Part shown: positions 59,124 to 64,000 of the stretch, piece after piece
Position numbering within the stretch: position 1 is the stretch's first letter
Layout of the letters: each line of letters opens with the position of its first letter
Position numbers and translations under genes: made by a program
Notes under the pieces: generated by a model
The model's input: only the letters and a program-made list of their open reading frames with translations
What the model was told of the DNA's origin: nothing
Database searches by the model: none
Assembly (NCBI RefSeq): GCF_001636315.1
Contig: NZ_KV440949.1
Coordinates: 3,342,973 to 3,406,972 of the forward strand
Length of the DNA: 64,000 nucleotides
From: Neobacillus mesonae
GTDB taxonomy: Bacteria; Bacillota; Bacilli; Bacillales; Cytobacillaceae
Direction of reading: 5' to 3'

Positions 59124-60416
59124 ATGAAAAAGTATTTGTCTGTTTTACTTGCCGTATTTCTTTTAGTGCTTTCTGCCTGTTCGAATAAATCATCTGACGA
59201 TCAAGCGAAAACAGGTGATGCGAAACATCCAGCAGGTACAATCACAGTTTGGGGCTGGGACGTTGCAGCAGCAACAATGAAGGCAGCAGTTGAAAACTTC
59301 CAGAAAAAATATCCTGATGTAAAGGTAAACGTCGAGGATTTCAACAGCGGTGACCTTTACGAAAAGCTGACTGTTGGGTTAGCTGCAAGAGGAAATGGTC
59401 TGCCAGACGTGGTGTTAATGGAGGATGAACGGATTCCGGGCTATATTCATCAGTTCCCGCAAGGCTTCTTGAACTTAAATAAGCTGGGATATGACAAATA
59501 TAAGGATTCTTTCAACCCTGCAAAGGTTGCTTCCGTACAGGATAAGGATGGAAACTTCATCGCGGCTCCTTGGGATATCGGCCCTGCCGGAGTATTCTAC
59601 CGCGTCGACTATTTTAAAAAGGCCGGTGTTGACCCGAATTCCATCCAAACATGGGATGATTATATTGCAGCAGGAAAGAAGATTAAGGAAGCAACTGGCA
59701 AAAAGATGCTGCCAATCGATATTCCTAACTATGATGGCGTCTTCCAAATGATGATGCAGCAGCAAGGACTCTCTTATTTCGATCAAGATGGAAAAATCAC
59801 GCTGAAGTCTCCGGAAGCAGTTCGTGCAATGAAAGTAATCAAACAGCTTCATGACGAAGATTTAATCTTAAATAATAAGGGCTGGGACGGTATTGTTACG
59901 GCGACAGTCAATGGTGAAGTTGCTACAGTTCCTTATGGTGTTTGGTATACAGGTTCGATTATGGACCAAGCTCCGGATTTAAAAGGTAAGTGGGATGTAT
60001 TTTTCTTGCCAAGCTTTAAAGAAGGCGGCACGCGATATGCGAACGTTGGAGGATCATCTTTATTGATCCCGGCAACAACTAAAAATCAATCTGCAGCCTA
60101 TGCCTTTGTTGAGTTCTTTACAACAGATAAGGCATCTCAAATGTTAGGCTTTGAAAAATACGGACTTTTCCCATCCTTAAAGGATACTTATAATGATCCG
60201 AAATTTACGGCCAATAGCGAATACTTCAATGACAGCCCGGTGTTCAAGAAATTTGCTGATATTGTTGATCAAGTGCCAAAAATTCACTTAACTGAAAACT
60301 TTGCAAAAGCAAGCAAGCTGATGTCTGATGCACAAGCGGCGATTCTTTTGGAAAATAAACCAGTAGAATCTGCCTTAAAAGATGCGCAAAACCAACTCGA
60401 AAATCAAATGAGATAG
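59124..60416 (+). CDS. ABC sugar importer 2, solute-binding lipoprotein
   Basis: A 430-residue binding lipoprotein: signal peptide with lipobox VLSACSN, mature start GTITVWGWDVAAATMKAAVE, then DVVLMEDERIPGYIHQFP and PWDIGPAGVFYRVDYFKKA. It belongs to the extracellular solute-binding family 1 (CUT1). The ATG follows TTGGGGG. A stem-loop at 60428-60462 follows, as often seen between binding-protein and permease genes. Confidence 0.9.
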   Translation: MKKYLSVLLAVFLLVLSACSNKSSDDQAKTGDAKHPAGTITVWGWDVAAATMKAAVENFQKKYPDVKVNVEDFNSGDLYEKLTVGLAARGNGLPDVVLMEDERIPGYIHQFPQGFLNLNKLGYDKYKDSFNPAKVASVQDKDGNFIAAPWDIGPAGVFYRVDYFKKAGVDPNSIQTWDDYIAAGKKIKEATGKKMLPIDIPNYDGVFQMMMQQQGLSYFDQDGKITLKSPEAVRAMKVIKQLHDEDLILNNKGWDGIVTATVNGEVATVPYGVWYTGSIMDQAPDLKGKWDVFFLPSFKEGGTRYANVGGSSLLIPATTKNQSAAYAFVEFFTTDKASQMLGFEKYGLFPSLKDTYNDPKFTANSEYFNDSPVFKKFADIVDQVPKIHLTENFAKASKLMSDAQAAILLENKPVESALKDAQNQLENQMR

Positions 60417-60427
60417 ATGGCTGATCG

Positions 60428-60462
60428 GAAATGAGAGAGGACGCAACGCCTTCTCTCATTTC
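60428..60462 (+). terminator. Intra-operon stem-loop after binding-protein gene
   Basis: GAAATGAGAGAGG pairs with CCTTCTCTCATTTC around ACGCAACG. It lacks a strong T-tract and probably stabilises the binding-protein mRNA or reduces read-through to the permeases. Confidence 0.6.
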
Positions 60463-60502
60463 TATCAAATGGAAGCTATTCCGAAGCCAGGAGGTGCCCT
60501 TA

Positions 60503-61422
60503 GTGGAAAAAACGGAAAAGGTAGTCAGTACTGCCTCCAATTATCGTACCAAAAATAGAAAAAACTTATTAACTCCAAAAAATGCTCCATATGTATTTAT
60601 CGCTCCGGCGTTTATATTAATTATGATTTTTACTGTGTATCCCGTTATTTCTTCGTTTATCTTAAGCTTTCAAGAGGTGCGGGGGGTAGAAAAAACGTTT
60701 GTCGGTTTATCTAACTATACACGTTTGATCCATGACCCGGTTTTTTATAAATCGTTAATTAATACGTTTCAAATCTTGATCGTTCAAGTGCCAATTATGA
60801 TCTTTTTGGCCATCCTAATCGCTGTGGGGCTTAATTCGACCTTGATTAAGGCGAAGTCACTTTTCCGGATTGCCTATTTTATGCCAGCGATTACTGCTCT
60901 AGTCGCAGCCTCTATTGTGTTTATGATTCTATTAGACGAGCATTTTGGATTAGTGAACTATCTCTTATCACTTATTGGCTTGGATCATATTCCTTGGTTA
61001 ACGACTCCTTTCTGGGCGAAGATTTCTGTCATTCTCGTCATGACATGGAGATGGACCGGATATAATATGGTCATATTTTTAGCGGGACTGCAAAATATCC
61101 CGGCTGATTTATACGAAGCCGCAAGTATTGATGGAGCAGGCAAGGTTAAACAATTTTTTATGATTACGCTGCCGCAATTAAAGCCGGTATTCATTTTCAC
61201 AGTGGTCATGTCCACAATTGGTACACTTCAGTTGTTTGATGAGCCGTTTATTTTAACACACGGCGGTCCAAACAGCGCGACGATGACGATTACACTTTAT
61301 TTATATGAAACAGGCTTTAAGTTCTTTGACTTTGGCTATGCATCGGCCATTGCGTATGTACTGGTATTGATCACTGCAGTCATTTCATGGATTCAGATGA
61401 AATTGGTAGGTGATAATGAATA

Positions 61423-61423
<1 letters not shown>
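60503..61423 (+). CDS. ABC sugar importer 2, permease 1
   Basis: A 306-residue permease (MalF/UgpA type) with six membrane segments and the EAA loop YEAASIDGAGKVKQFFMI. I chose the GTG at 60503 because AGGAGGTG lies 6 nt upstream; a longer ATG frame runs through the stem-loop. It overlaps the next permease by one base (TAATG). Confidence 0.9.

Positions 61424-64000
<2,577 letters not shown>

Noticed and set aside
59475..59852. 125-codon minus-strand frame inside the binding-protein gene
   Set aside because: Antisense shadow of a conserved gene without a ribosome binding site.

Overview
The window comes from a low-GC Gram-positive, spore-forming member of the Bacillaceae (Bacillus/Neobacillus-like). 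This is inferred from strong AGGAGG/AGGTG ribosome binding sites, frequent TTG and GTG starts, an alaR-alaT pair, a phoD-tatAd-tatCd operon like that of B. subtilis, YesM/YesN-type two-component genes, and many YheC/YheD-type ATP-grasp genes, a family tied to the spore coat. No rRNA, tRNA, CRISPR array or transposase was recognised.

Positions 1-14000 are mostly core genes: a broken and an intact family 8 glycosyltransferase, an ECF sigma/anti-sigma pair with a lipoprotein upstream, alaT-alaR, an M20 amidohydrolase with a YfcC-type carrier, a PP2C-like phosphatase, a YeiH-type exporter divergent from a LysR regulator, and a carbamoylase-type M20 hydrolase. This part carries a 21-bp tandem array, a 52-bp tandem array, and three loci with the palindrome GGTGTCAGGCACC.

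Positions 14000-40850 form a large accessory region and are the most interesting part. Two blocks of YheC/YheD-like ATP-grasp ligases (14248-20033 and 34571-40782) flank an island of glycosyltransferases. The right block also holds a MurF-like ligase and a different ATP-grasp ligase. The island encodes a full PAPS cycle: ATP sulfurylase (Sat), APS kinase (CysC), two sulfotransferases, a PHP-family phosphatase of the kind that can hydrolyse the by-product PAP, and a TauE/SafE-type anion permease. No PAPS or sulfite reductase gene is present in the window. I infer a locus that makes a sulfated glycan, or glycopeptide-like polymer, probably for the spore surface. The island shows rapid turnover: paralogous glycosyltransferases, a tandem ATP-grasp protein whose N-terminal copy has lost its motifs, a double GT2 protein with a degenerate second half, a leftover 3' fragment of an ATP-grasp gene, and gene-start stubs.

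Positions 40980-45990 hold a phosphate-starvation operon (Pho-box-like promoter, PhoD, TatAd, TatCd), a lemA/TPM-domain pair, a CPAC thioredoxin-like protein and an unannotated 55-residue Cys-rich peptide.

Positions 46170-64000 are a carbohydrate-use cluster: a YesM/YesN-type sensor and regulator, two ABC sugar importers (48793-51904 and 59124-62253), an MFS transporter, a GH63-like glycosidase, an SDR dehydrogenase, a divergent pair related to the two glycine decarboxylase P-protein subunits, and a LacZ-type beta-galactosidase cut by the window end.
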